Part shown: positions 15,328 through 23,549 of the stretch, in pieces
How the letters are laid out: every line of letters starts with the position of its first letter
Position numbering within the stretch: position 1 is the stretch's first letter
Source of the DNA: Bin18 sp965242795
Lineage (GTDB): Bacteria > Desulfobacterota > Binatia > Bin18
Reading direction: 5' to 3'
NCBI GenBank assembly: GCA_965242795.1
Contig: OZ251505.1
Span: 3,596,001 to 3,660,000, forward strand
DNA length: 64,000 nucleotides
The notes under the pieces: generated by a model
What the model was told of the DNA's origin: nothing
Database searches by the model: none
What the model saw: only the letters and a program-made list of their open reading frames with translations
Position numbers and translations under genes: made by a program

Positions 15328-16404
15328 TCACCCGGCGTGCGTCTCGGCCGGCCGGTCGAGAATCCGGCGCGCCACGTCGAGCACCTGTGCCGGGGTGATG
15401 CGCTGCATGCAGGCGCGTCCGATCGGACAGGTGCGCACGTAGCACGGGCTGCACGCCGCGGGCCCCCGGATGACGAAGTCCTCCGAGCCCCAGGGGGCGG
15501 AACGGGTGGGGCTGGTCGCTCCCCACAAGGAGACGACCGGCGTGCCGACCGCGGCCGCAACGTGCATGGGGCCGGAGTCGGGGCCGATGCCGAGGCGGGC
15601 GCGCGAAAAGATGCCGATCAGGTCGCGCAACCCGGTTTTTCCGCTCACGTCCGTCGCCTGTCCGTCTCCCAGGATGTCGTGCACCCGTCGGGCGAACGCG
15701 GTCTCGCCGCGGCCGCCGACCAGCACCGTGCCCAGAGCATACTCCCGCCGCAGGGTTTGCGCCACTTCCGCGGTGGCCTCGGGAAACCAGAAACGGCTGG
15801 GCCAGCGCGAACCCACGAAGAACGCGGCGAACGGGCGGGGGGTGTCTGCCAACAACGCGTCGACGTAGTGCTGTTCATCGGCGTCCAGCCGCAGGTCGAA
15901 GCGGACCCCGTCGTCGGGCAGACCCAGCGCGTCCGCAAAGCCGAGATAATGCCGGAGTTTGCGCGACAGGTCGGGGACGGGCGCGATCGCGTGGGTATTG
16001 CAGAGAAAGTTGCCCTCCTTGCTGTTCCGGCGGTGGAACCCGATACGCACCGGGGCGCGCGACCAGAGGCTGGCGAGGCCGCTCTTGGCGTGCCGCTGCA
16101 AGTCGAGCACCACGTCGAACCGGCCGCGGCGGACAGTCTGCAGGAACGGCCAGAACCGGCGCGGCCCCGCGGCTCGGTCGTAGAAGATGAGTTCGTCGAG
16201 GGCCGGATGCTCGTGGAGCAGCGGCGCGGCCGCGGGTTCGACCGCCCAGGCGATATGCGCCCGCGGGTAGCCGCGGCGCACCCGCGTCAGCAGCGGCAGC
16301 GCCCGGGTGACGTCCCCGATGGCCCCGAACAGCAGGAACAGGATCCGCTCCGGCGGGTCGGCCGACAACGGTCGTTTTCCGGTTCGGTCGTCTCTCCGTT
16401 CCAT
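15328..16404 (-). CDS. Heptosyltransferase-type glycosyltransferase (family 9)
   Basis: A 358-residue GT9 protein. ILFLLFGAIGDVTRALPLLTRVRRGYP is the N-terminal heptosyltransferase motif, RLGIGPDSGPMHVAAAVGTPVVSLWGATSPTRSAPW is the nucleotide-sugar site, and CSPCYVRTCPIGRACMQRITPAQV is the cysteine-bearing tail typical of WaaC/WaaF relatives. It should add heptose to inner core LPS from ADP-heptose. The gene is 12 bases upstream of the sulfatase-like gene on the same strand. Confidence 0.87.
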   Translation of the reverse strand: MERRDDRTGKRPLSADPPERILFLLFGAIGDVTRALPLLTRVRRGYPRAHIAWAVEPAAAPLLHEHPALDELIFYDRAAGPRRFWPFLQTVRRGRFDVVLDLQRHAKSGLASLWSRAPVRIGFHRRNSKEGNFLCNTHAIAPVPDLSRKLRHYLGFADALGLPDDGVRFDLRLDADEQHYVDALLADTPRPFAAFFVGSRWPSRFWFPEATAEVAQTLRREYALGTVLVGGRGETAFARRVHDILGDGQATDVSGKTGLRDLIGIFSRARLGIGPDSGPMHVAAAVGTPVVSLWGATSPTRSAPWGSEDFVIRGPAACSPCYVRTCPIGRACMQRITPAQVLDVARRILDRPAETHAG

Positions 16405-16896
16405 GCGCGTCGGTCGTTCCGCCCGCTCCCGGTCGTGCCGTGTGTCTCTCCGTCACCCGGACTTTCGTAAGAACGTATCAGTTTGAAACTTCCTGGTCAG
16501 TCAATCGGTCTCCCACGTCCTGGAAGGAGAGGTGCCGGACTCCGGAAAGAAATCAGAATGAAATTACAGACCGATTCATATTCCCTCGTGTTGTGTAGGG
16601 GCAGGCCCCTGTGCCTGCCCGTCCTCACTCGGCAATGGTCTGACGGTAAAGACATTCTAACCTTCCCCTTCTCCCTAGCCCTCTCCCACCAGGGGAGAGG
16701 GGATAGAACGGAAAGGGAAATGATACGAGGCGATTCTGGAGCTTTCCCCGGCTTCCATGCGATCCTCCCCGGCTAATAACCCTTCGACAAGCTCAGGGAT
16801 CTTCCCATCCCTAAGTTCGTTGAGCTTGCGATGTGTTGAGCTTGTCGAAACATCGAAACGAACCCCGATGTCACCTCTGCCTTCGCACCCCGGCCC
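16405..16896. repeat. Repeat-rich gap between two LPS gene groups
   Basis: No gene is supported. The gap contains half of a GTAGGGGCA family element (about 16596-16621), a CTCTCCCACCAGGGGAGAGG dyad near 16680-16700, and a copy of the AAGTTCGTTGAGC…TGTCGAAACGAACCCCGATG repeat at about 16812-16872 carrying an internal duplication. A promoter for the leftward glycosyltransferase gene should lie near 16410-16480 but no clear boxes were found. Confidence 0.7.
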
Positions 16897-17325
16897 TCAG
16901 CCCTTTTCCCAATCCTCCCGGCTGCCGGCGACGACACGAAACAGCGGATGCGGCCGCGGACGTTCGACGCTGTACAGTTGCCGGTAGCGCTCCGGGTCAC
17001 GGGTGACGAGCTTCGCCAGCAGATGTTTCCATTCGTAATCGAGCTGCCCGCGGGTCACGTGCAGGTGGCCGGCATAACGGGCGCGGCTGATCTTGGCCGC
17101 GTCGAAGCGATACCCGCGGACACGCGACTCTGCGTGAAGGCCGCGCAGATAGGTAGCGATGGCGCCGACCGGTGCCGGACACCGGCGGAATCTCAGTAAT
17201 TGGGGATGGGCGCGGTAGCCGGTGGTACGGCCTCGCAGGACGGCCTGCGCCAGCAGCCCTTCGCGCCACGCGGCGACCAGGCCGCGCGTATCGAGATACT
17301 TCGGATGCAGGCTCCACAGGCGCAT
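16897..17325 (-). CDS. Pyrimidine-dimer DNA glycosylase-like protein (Pyr_excise family)
   Basis: A 142-residue protein. MRLWSLHPKYLDTRGLVAAWREGLLAQAVLRG, then GYRAHPQLLRFR and LHVTRGQLDYEWKHLLAKL match the small Pyr_excise family related to T4 endonuclease V, which incises DNA at UV photoproducts. Many bacterial members are uncharacterised. ATG 17325 is chosen because the conserved region begins there; the upstream frame overlaps the kinase gene. It probably shares the transcript of the kinase gene 19 bases upstream. Confidence 0.82.
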   Translation of the reverse strand: MRLWSLHPKYLDTRGLVAAWREGLLAQAVLRGRTTGYRAHPQLLRFRRCPAPVGAIATYLRGLHAESRVRGYRFDAAKISRARYAGHLHVTRGQLDYEWKHLLAKLVTRDPERYRQLYSVERPRPHPLFRVVAGSREDWEKG

Positions 17326-17344
17326 GGCGTCGCATCGGTGAGGC

Positions 17345-18076
17345 TCAGAGCCGAAAGAACTCGTCGCGTTCCGCAAGCGGAAAGAATCGGCCGTCGGGGT
17401 CGAGCTTGGACAGCGAACGGCGTAGCCGGCACAGGTTCCTCCGGCGGCGGGTGTCCGGCAAACCAGCAGCAAACATCCGCGCCCGGTCGAAGTCGAGAAT
17501 CAGCACCGCGGGCCGCCCGTCTTCGACACGCACGAGCACGTTCGCGAGATTCAGGTCGGCGTGCTGGACCCCGCGGGCGTGCATGAGCCGGACCGTCTCG
17601 GCCACGTGCGCCGCAACCGCGCGGCGTTCCGCTGCCGCGGGGCCCGTTTGCAGCCAGTGCCACCAGTCCACGAAACCCGCGGCTTCCCGGGTGACGAGCG
17701 TCCCGCGGTAGCTTCCCCAACCGGCCCACGTCACCCCGGCGCCGAGCACCTCGACCGTGGGAATGCCGCGGCGGCGCGCCTCGACGAGGGTGCGTAATTC
17801 GGCGAACGGCCGCGGTGGGCGGTCCCAATACAGGTCGCGGGTCAGGTGACGCACGAGGCCGCCGCGGCGGTACGTCCGTACGATAACGGCGCCGTTTCCC
17901 TCGAACGGAACGCGCCACAGCGTGCCGCGCCCGCCGCGGAGCGGTTCGCCCTTGCCGCTTGCGGCGCACTCGATCACGGCCCGCAGTTCCGCCTCGCAGT
18001 CGGCCTTCAGCCACCAGACGCGCCGGCCTTCGCGGCGTTGGCGGAAACCGGACGGCGGACTCAGTTCGAATTTCAC
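17345..18076 (-). CDS. kdkA: 3-deoxy-D-manno-octulosonic acid kinase-like protein
   Basis: A 243-residue LPS inner-core kinase of the Kdo/WaaP superfamily, expected to phosphorylate Kdo at O-4. GRGTLWRVPFEGNGAVIVRTYRRGGLVRHL is the KdkA nucleotide-binding region, LMHARGVQHADLNLANVLV contains the catalytic HADLN, and LILDFDRARM is the metal-binding DFD. Kdo kinases typically accompany LPS with a single Kdo residue. It lies upstream of the Pyr_excise-like gene, behind a palindromic repeat at 18091-18155. Confidence 0.87.
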   Translation of the reverse strand: MKFELSPPSGFRQRREGRRVWWLKADCEAELRAVIECAASGKGEPLRGGRGTLWRVPFEGNGAVIVRTYRRGGLVRHLTRDLYWDRPPRPFAELRTLVEARRRGIPTVEVLGAGVTWAGWGSYRGTLVTREAAGFVDWWHWLQTGPAAAERRAVAAHVAETVRLMHARGVQHADLNLANVLVRVEDGRPAVLILDFDRARMFAAGLPDTRRRRNLCRLRRSLSKLDPDGRFFPLAERDEFFRL

Positions 18077-18090
18077 GTCGTTGCTCGGTT

Positions 18091-18155
18091 TGTAGGGGCA
18101 GGCCCCTGTGCCTGCCCGCCCCCGCCCAGGGCAACCACAGGGGGTTGCCCCTACA
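18091..18155. repeat. GTAGGGGCA-type inverted repeat element
   Basis: Ends TGTAGGGGCA and TGCCCCTACA enclose two smaller dyads (GGGGCAGGCCCCTGTGCCTGCCC-like, and AGGGCAACCACAGGGGGTTGCCC-like). The same 63-65 bp composite occurs in the triplicated region at 42.9-44.1 kb and in part at 16.6 kb. It is non-coding and may be a mobile or structural repeat. Confidence 0.8.
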
Positions 18156-18211
18156 GGCAGATACCGAAGGAGTCCGAAGAAGAATCTGGAATACCGGTAG
18201 GCGAAGGCATA

Positions 18212-18529
18212 TCACCTCGCGTCCGACTTCGGCGTCGCCTGCGGCTCGGCTCCATTACCGGCGGCTTCCTCCGACTCGACCGCCAACCCCTGCTGTCTCT
18301 CCCACAGCTTGGCGTACGCGACGAACACGGTGTAGGCGTCGAACACCGCGTCGGTCAAACCGTCCACCCCGCGGCGCCAGCCGCCTCGCCCCGCATACGT
18401 GCCGATGAAGGCGCGCAACGGGGGGCCGAGGAAATGCCACGTCCTGGCCGTGCGGCCCTGGGCGGCCCACGTCTTGGCCGTCTCCGACGTGACGGCGTTG
18501 AGTTCGGCGAAGCGTTCTCCGAGGGACAT
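18212..18529 (-). pseudogene. Orphan C-terminal tail of a family-2 LPS glycosyltransferase
   Basis: The 105-residue frame from ATG 18529 contains ARTWHFLGPPLRAFIGTYAG, then GLTDAVFDAYTVFVAYAKLWER. This pattern, F-x-YAKLWE after a hydrophobic segment, is the C-terminal membrane-associated tail of WaaE/KdtX-type GT2 enzymes and resembles the end of the fusion protein at 12361-14061. The catalytic GT-A domain with DxD is entirely missing and no ribosome binding site precedes the ATG. It is therefore likely a remnant, although expression as a stand-alone peptide cannot be excluded. Confidence 0.6.
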
Positions 18530-18546
18530 CGGGGAGTGGCGAGTGG

Positions 18547-19665
18547 TCAGGGGCTGGTGATGAGTGGATCGAGCGGGGCGTCGGGTCTCGCCGCGGGACG
18601 GAGGCTCGATGGCGCCGTGGCGTTCAGGAGGCGGTCGATACCGGCGAGGACGTTGCGCGCGGTCACCTGCTTTATGCAGTCTTCGGTGCCGCGCGGGCAG
18701 CGCGAACCGCCGTGCCGGCCGCACGGGCGGCAGAAAAGCCCCGCGCGTTCCACGACGACCGCGGCGTCGGTGTACGGGCCGTAGCCCAGCGCGGGCGTCG
18801 TGGCGCAGAAGATCGCGACGACCGGCACGCGCCGTGCCACGGCGAGGTGCATGGGCGCGCTGTCGTTACAGACGACGAGGCGCGCCCGGTCGATCAGCGC
18901 CATGAACGTTTGCAGGTCGGCGCGTCCGGTCAGGTTGACCACGCCCGCGGTCTGCGCCCGGTCTGCGATGTCCCGCGCCACGCCGACGTCGTCCCCGCTG
19001 CCGCACAAGACCACGCGCCCGTAGTCATGGGCCAGAGTACGCACCACCTCGGCGTAGCCGGCTGGGGACCAGCGTTTCGTATGCCAGACCGATCCGGGGC
19101 ATACGACGAACACGGGCTCGGACGCACGCACCTGCGCCTGGTCGAGCAAGCGTTGCGCTTCCGTGCCGGCGGCCGCGGCATACGCCACGTGCGGGGTGCG
19201 CTCGCAGTCTTCGGGCTCGCGTCCGAACGCGCGCATCAGACAAAGCACGCGCTCGACCTCGTGGCGGTCCGCGTCGCGCGGCACCGTCCGATGGTAGAAA
19301 CAGCGCCCCGGGCTGCCACGGAACCCGACCCGCCGCGGGATGCCGGCCAGCGCCAGCAGCAGGCCGGTGCGGAACGATTTGTGCGGGGCGACCGCGAGGG
19401 TGAACGCCTCCGTGTGCAGCAGGCGTGCGGTGCGCAGCAGGCCCCGGAGGCCGCGTCCGGCGCCGCGTTTGTCGTCCACCAGGACGCGGTCGACCGCGGG
19501 GTGGTCCCGGACGAGCGGCTGCGCCTGCGGAGTCGTCAGTACGCTCAGCGACGCGGGTTGCAGGGTGCGGCGCAGGGCGTGCAGCAGCGGCGTGGTCAGC
19601 ACGACGTCGCCCAGAAACCCGGTCTGGGCGACCAGGAGGCGTTCCGACCGCGGGGCGGCCGTCAT
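18547..19665 (-). CDS. ADP-heptose:LPS heptosyltransferase (family 9, WaaF-like)
   Basis: A 372-residue GT9 enzyme of LPS inner-core synthesis. RLLVAQTGFLGDVVLTTPLLHAL is the N-terminal motif. VCPGSVWHTKRWSPAGYAEVV and RLVVCNDSAPMHLAVARRVPVVAIFCATTPALGYGPY are the donor-site motifs, and CRPCGRHGGSRCPRGTEDCIKQV is the tail. It fits the WaaF group better than the gene at 15328-16404, but acceptor order is inferred. The ATG overlaps the upstream methyltransferase stop (ATGA at 19662-19665). Confidence 0.9.
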   Translation of the reverse strand: MTAAPRSERLLVAQTGFLGDVVLTTPLLHALRRTLQPASLSVLTTPQAQPLVRDHPAVDRVLVDDKRGAGRGLRGLLRTARLLHTEAFTLAVAPHKSFRTGLLLALAGIPRRVGFRGSPGRCFYHRTVPRDADRHEVERVLCLMRAFGREPEDCERTPHVAYAAAAGTEAQRLLDQAQVRASEPVFVVCPGSVWHTKRWSPAGYAEVVRTLAHDYGRVVLCGSGDDVGVARDIADRAQTAGVVNLTGRADLQTFMALIDRARLVVCNDSAPMHLAVARRVPVVAIFCATTPALGYGPYTDAAVVVERAGLFCRPCGRHGGSRCPRGTEDCIKQVTARNVLAGIDRLLNATAPSSLRPAARPDAPLDPLITSP

Positions 19666-20390
19666 GCGGCCCGGACCTTTCGGAAGCGCGCCACCAGATT
19701 GTCTTCCATGAGCAGCCGCGGATGACACAGCCAGCGCAGCAGTGTTCGGTTTTCGCGTCGCTGGCGCGCGTCCTTCTCGCGCAGGCGCAGCGTGTACCAC
19801 GTGTACGCCAGCACGGGCAGACCCAGCACCGCGTACAGGAACCGCGAATACGGCTTGACCTTGGCGTGGCCGAGGCGCTCCAACGCCAAACCGTTCCGTT
19901 GGCAGAGGTAATACAGATGGTCGAGCGGGGTGTGGAACGGAATGAAGCGCCGCTTGGTCTTGTGGTAGCCGCTCAGCAGGAAGTGGAGCCGCGAGTTGAG
20001 GCGCATGACGTTCGGCGTGGTCAGCACGAGCACGCCGCCGGGTTTGACGATGCGCGCCAACTCGCCGAGCGCGGCCTGATGGTCGGACACGTGTTCGATC
20101 ACCTCGACGCACAGCACCACGTCGAAACTCGCGTCCGCATACGGTAGCCGGCCACGCAGGTCCACGCCGGCATCGATCGTGATGGGCGTCCCGTCCGGGG
20201 CGTGCGGAACGGCGGCGGCGCCCGAATCCTCCGCCGCCTCGAAGTTGGTGCCCCGCAAGGCGAAGCCGCGGCCGTGCAGGGACCGCAGCACGTCGCCCTC
20301 CTTGCAACTCACGTCGAGCAGGTTGGCGCCGTGCGCCGGCACGTCGTCCACCATCTCGGCCACGGCGCGGATGAGAAACGGGGCGGCCAT
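19662..20390 (-). CDS. Class I SAM-dependent methyltransferase
   Basis: A 242-residue protein from ATG 20390. The fold is shown by ANLLDVSCKEGDVLRSLHGRG (motif I, diverged from GxGxG), ASFDVVLCVEVIEHVSDHQAALGELARIVKPGGVLVLTTPN (motifs II-III) and a basic, aromatic C-terminal part. Proteins of this form are common in LPS or cell-surface polysaccharide clusters; the acceptor is unknown. It sits 8 bases after lpxK and is coupled to the heptosyltransferase. Confidence 0.82.
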   Translation of the reverse strand: MAAPFLIRAVAEMVDDVPAHGANLLDVSCKEGDVLRSLHGRGFALRGTNFEAAEDSGAAAVPHAPDGTPITIDAGVDLRGRLPYADASFDVVLCVEVIEHVSDHQAALGELARIVKPGGVLVLTTPNVMRLNSRLHFLLSGYHKTKRRFIPFHTPLDHLYYLCQRNGLALERLGHAKVKPYSRFLYAVLGLPVLAYTWYTLRLREKDARQRRENRTLLRWLCHPRLLMEDNLVARFRKVRAA

Positions 20391-20398
20391 GTCGGAGC

Positions 20399-21487
20399 CT
20401 ATGCCGGCGCGGGCGGCAAGCGGTCTTCGATCAGCCGGAGCAGCCGGTCGGCTTCGGCTACCGCCATGTCGATACGCAGCGCCACGAGAGTCTGCAGGGC
20501 GAACGGAAAGCGGTCGAGTTTCACGAGGTCTTTTTCGGTGGTCACGACCAGATCGTAGGTCCGGCCGGCCGCGGCAATCGTGTGCCAGTCCTGCCGTGTA
20601 TAAACGTGGTGGTCGGGAAATTCCATCACTTCGGCCACGTCGGCCCCGGAGTCCTCGATCAGGCGATAGAAGAGCGCCGGGTCGGCGACGCCGCTCACCG
20701 CCAGCACCCGCTTGCCCGTGAGGAACGCGAGCGGCCGTTCGTCCCATCCCTCCGGCGTGACGGCAATCAGCCCGACCGGGGCCGGGTCCGCGAAAAAGCA
20801 GGGCTTGCCGAAGGCGTAGCGCGCCGCGGCGTCCCGGGCGGCTTCCGGGTTTCCCGCTTTGGTGAGGATCACGACGTCGGCGCGCCGTACGGCGGTGCGC
20901 GGTTCGCGGAACGGCCCGGCCGGGAGCAACGATGCGCTGCTCGATCCGGGAGCGGTGTTGACGAGCACGATGTCGAGGTCCCGTGTCAAGCGACGATGCT
21001 GAAAGCCGTCGTCCAACAGCACCACGGCGACGTCGTGCGCCTGTATGGCTCGTTGCGCCGCGGCTACGCGGTCGCGCCCGACGACGACCGCTCCCGAGAA
21101 ACGCCGCGCCAACAGCACCGCCTCGTCGCCCACCTCATCGGGGCCGGCTTCGACTCGGCCGCCGGCGCCGACCAGGGTGACGCCGCGTGCGCGTCCGGCA
21201 TGGCCGCGCGACACGATCGCGACCCGACGTCCGTGCGCCTGCAACGCGCGCGCCAGCCACAGAACGAACGGTGTCTTGCCCGTGCCGCCCACGGTCAGGT
21301 TGCCGACGCTGACGACCGCGGCCGCGACCCGCGTGCAGGGCAGGATGTCGGCGGCGTACAACCGATTCCGCACGCCGACCGCGGCCCGGAATCCGACCGA
21401 GAGCGGCAGGCAGATCAGCCAAGCCAGACGGCCTCCCGCGCCGTGCCGATTCCACACCTTGCGCGCGAGGTCGTGGGGGAACGGCAT
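20399..21487 (-). CDS. lpxK: Tetraacyldisaccharide 4'-kinase
   Basis: Sixth enzyme of lipid A synthesis: it phosphorylates the 4' position of tetraacyldisaccharide 1-phosphate at the inner membrane. The 363-residue protein has the N-terminal membrane-associated helix, VVSVGNLTVGGTGKTPFVLWLA (P-loop GGTGKT), VVLLDDGFQHRRLTRDLDIVLV (DDGFQH catalytic region) and LVVTTEKDLVKL near the end. Length is normal. It lies 4 bases after waaA and 8 before the methyltransferase. Confidence 0.96.
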   Translation of the reverse strand: MPFPHDLARKVWNRHGAGGRLAWLICLPLSVGFRAAVGVRNRLYAADILPCTRVAAAVVSVGNLTVGGTGKTPFVLWLARALQAHGRRVAIVSRGHAGRARGVTLVGAGGRVEAGPDEVGDEAVLLARRFSGAVVVGRDRVAAAQRAIQAHDVAVVLLDDGFQHRRLTRDLDIVLVNTAPGSSSASLLPAGPFREPRTAVRRADVVILTKAGNPEAARDAAARYAFGKPCFFADPAPVGLIAVTPEGWDERPLAFLTGKRVLAVSGVADPALFYRLIEDSGADVAEVMEFPDHHVYTRQDWHTIAAAGRTYDLVVTTEKDLVKLDRFPFALQTLVALRIDMAVAEADRLLRLIEDRLPPAPA

Positions 21488-21491
21488 ACGC

Positions 21492-22778
21492 TTACTCCAC
21501 GGGGCAGTAGCGGAGCGCGACGTCCATCGTGCGGGCGACCGCGCCGCGCTCCCGGTGCATGGCTGCACGGGCGCGGGCGCCGGTTGCGCGCCGGAGGCGG
21601 GCGTCGGCCAACAGCGGGGCCGCGGCGCGGCACAGGCTGTCCGCGTCGTGTACTTCGATGCCACCGCCGGCCTGCACGAGCGTTTCCACCGCGGACGCGA
21701 AGTTGTGCGTGTGCGGGCCGAAGCAGACCGGCGCGCCGGCCAGCGCCGGCTCGATCACGCTGTGCCCGCCGGGGCCGCGGACCAGGCTGCCGCCGACGAA
21801 GACCAGCGCGGCCGCGGCGTGGAACGCGGCGAGTTCGCCCAAGGTATCCAGCAGAACGACCTGCGTGTCGGCCGGCGTGATGTCGGGGAGCGCGCTGCGT
21901 TTGACGTAGCGGCAGCCTGCGTCCTCGAGCAAAGTTTCGACCGCGGCAAAGCGCTGCGGGTGGCGCGGGGCGAGCAGAAGCAGCGTCGTCGGCACCCGGT
22001 TCCGCAGCCGTTCCACTGCGTGCAGCAGGATCTCTTCCTCCGGGGCATGGGTGCTCGCCCCGACCAGCAGCGGGCGGCCACCGAGGCCGTGGGCGTCCAG
22101 CAGCGCCGCGCCACCTCCTTCTTCGTGCGCGCCGTCAACCTTGAAATTCCCGGTGACGTGCACGCGCCCGCGGTCCGCGCCGGCGGCGATCAGCCGTTCC
22201 GCATCCGCATCCGTCTGCATGCAGAACGCGGTCACGGTGCGCGTCACCGACCGGAACAGCGGTACGAGTCGCGCGGCGCGGCGTCGCGCGCGCGTCGAGA
22301 AACGGCCGCTCACCAGCAGGGTCGGCACGCCGCGGCGTGTCAGACTCGCCAGTACGTTCGGCCACAGCTCGGTTTCCGTGAAGAAGAACACCGCGGGCCG
22401 CAGGCGCCGCACGACCAGGCCGCTGAGCAGCGGATGGTCCAGCGGCAAGAGGAACACGCCGTCGACGTCGGAGCACTGCCGGGCCGCGGCCTCGCGCGCC
22501 GTGGCAGTCTGAACCGACACCAGCAGCGGCCGGTCGGGAAAGTGTGTCTTGAGCGCGTGCAGAAACGGACGGGCGGCCAGGAGTTCGCCGACCGACGCCG
22601 CGTGCAGCCAGAGCGGCTGTGCCTGCCGGGCGCAGCGGATGACCGCGGCCGGCAGGCGTCCCAGCCGCTCGTCCAGGCCGACGCGCCAGCGCGGATGCAG
22701 CCCGACGACGAGCAACGCGAGGGGGCCGGCGACGAGCAGCGCCAGCGTCAGCACGAGATTGTAGAGGAACAGACTCAT
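21492..22778 (-). CDS. waaA: 3-deoxy-D-manno-octulosonic acid transferase
   Basis: Transfers Kdo from CMP-Kdo to lipid IVA. The 428-residue GT-B (family 30) protein has one N-terminal transmembrane anchor (about 5-26), then LWLHAASVGELLAARPFL with the catalytic Glu. FFTETELWPNVL, VTGNFKVDG and LVFVGGSLVRGPGGHSVIEPALAGAPVCFGPH complete the family pattern. A kdkA-type kinase in the same cluster is consistent with a mono-Kdo core. ATG 22778 is the only start that keeps the anchor. Confidence 0.96.
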   Translation of the reverse strand: MSLFLYNLVLTLALLVAGPLALLVVGLHPRWRVGLDERLGRLPAAVIRCARQAQPLWLHAASVGELLAARPFLHALKTHFPDRPLLVSVQTATAREAAARQCSDVDGVFLLPLDHPLLSGLVVRRLRPAVFFFTETELWPNVLASLTRRGVPTLLVSGRFSTRARRRAARLVPLFRSVTRTVTAFCMQTDADAERLIAAGADRGRVHVTGNFKVDGAHEEGGGAALLDAHGLGGRPLLVGASTHAPEEEILLHAVERLRNRVPTTLLLLAPRHPQRFAAVETLLEDAGCRYVKRSALPDITPADTQVVLLDTLGELAAFHAAAALVFVGGSLVRGPGGHSVIEPALAGAPVCFGPHTHNFASAVETLVQAGGGIEVHDADSLCRAAAPLLADARLRRATGARARAAMHRERGAVARTMDVALRYCPVE

Positions 22779-22815
22779 GCGTCGGCCACGCAGGGGGTCG
22801 CGGTGGTTTCTCGCT

Positions 22816-23544
22816 TTACTGCGGGTTGGAAGCCGGCGTTCCCAGGCAGGCGTCCGCGCGCGCGGTCGTTTCCCGCAGGCGGGCTTCCAGCAGGGCGCGT
22901 TTCCGCTCCATCTCCTGCGGCGTAGCGTCCTTGGGCACGAAGATCGGCGGGCCGGCCACGTACACCACGCGGCTGAACGGGAAGGGGAGCATCAGCTTGT
23001 CCCAACTCCCCAACCGGCGGTGCCACGCGGCGCTGTACGCCGTTGGGAAGACGGGCGCGCCGGTCCGGCGTGCGAGTTGCAACGCGCCGGACTTGGCCCG
23101 TTCCCTCGGCCCGCGTGGCCCGTCGGGCACCACGATCAGATCGGCGCCGCGGCGGTACGCCGCGACCATGCCCTTGAGGCCCCCGACCCAGCCGCGCGAC
23201 GACGACCCGCGTACCGCGGTGACGCCGAACCGGCGCAGGACGCGCGTCACGATCTCGCCGTCGCGGTGCCGGCTGTTCATGATGCAGGCCCCGCGGCCGC
23301 GGTACGCGAACCGCATCAACACGATCCGGCTGTGCCAGAACGTCAGGATGACCCGTTCCCCGCGGCGCCAGTGGGCGAACAACTCGTCCGTCCCCACGAA
23401 GCGCGGGCGGATGCTGGCCCGCAAACCCCACAGCGCGGCCGCGGCCAGCCCGGCCCACAGCCGGATTTTCAGTTCTTCGCGCCAGGGGAAGCGGAGCGCC
23501 GCGGGAGCGGCCGGCCGCGCCGGCGAGACGTCGGACTCCGGCAT
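22816..23544 (-). CDS. Lysophospholipid acyltransferase-family protein (DUF374)
   Basis: A 242-residue protein with ILTFWHSRIVLM, HRDGEIVTRVLRRFGVTAVRGSSSRGWVGGLKGM and LIVVPDGPRGPRERAKSGALQLARRTGAPVFP, the DUF374 signature. The first motif has WHSR in the place of the HxxxxD region. The family is found beside msbA and waaA and is presumed to acylate lipid A or a membrane lipid. It has an N-terminal hydrophobic stretch at about 32-45. It starts 5 bases after msbA ends. Confidence 0.87.
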   Translation of the reverse strand: MPESDVSPARPAAPAALRFPWREELKIRLWAGLAAAALWGLRASIRPRFVGTDELFAHWRRGERVILTFWHSRIVLMRFAYRGRGACIMNSRHRDGEIVTRVLRRFGVTAVRGSSSRGWVGGLKGMVAAYRRGADLIVVPDGPRGPRERAKSGALQLARRTGAPVFPTAYSAAWHRRLGSWDKLMLPFPFSRVVYVAGPPIFVPKDATPQEMERKRALLEARLRETTARADACLGTPASNPQ

Positions 23545-23549
23545 GACGC

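Noticed and set aside
12904..16470. Plus-strand open frame of 1188 codons
   Set aside because: Antisense to four well-supported LPS genes; it exists because of high GC at third positions.
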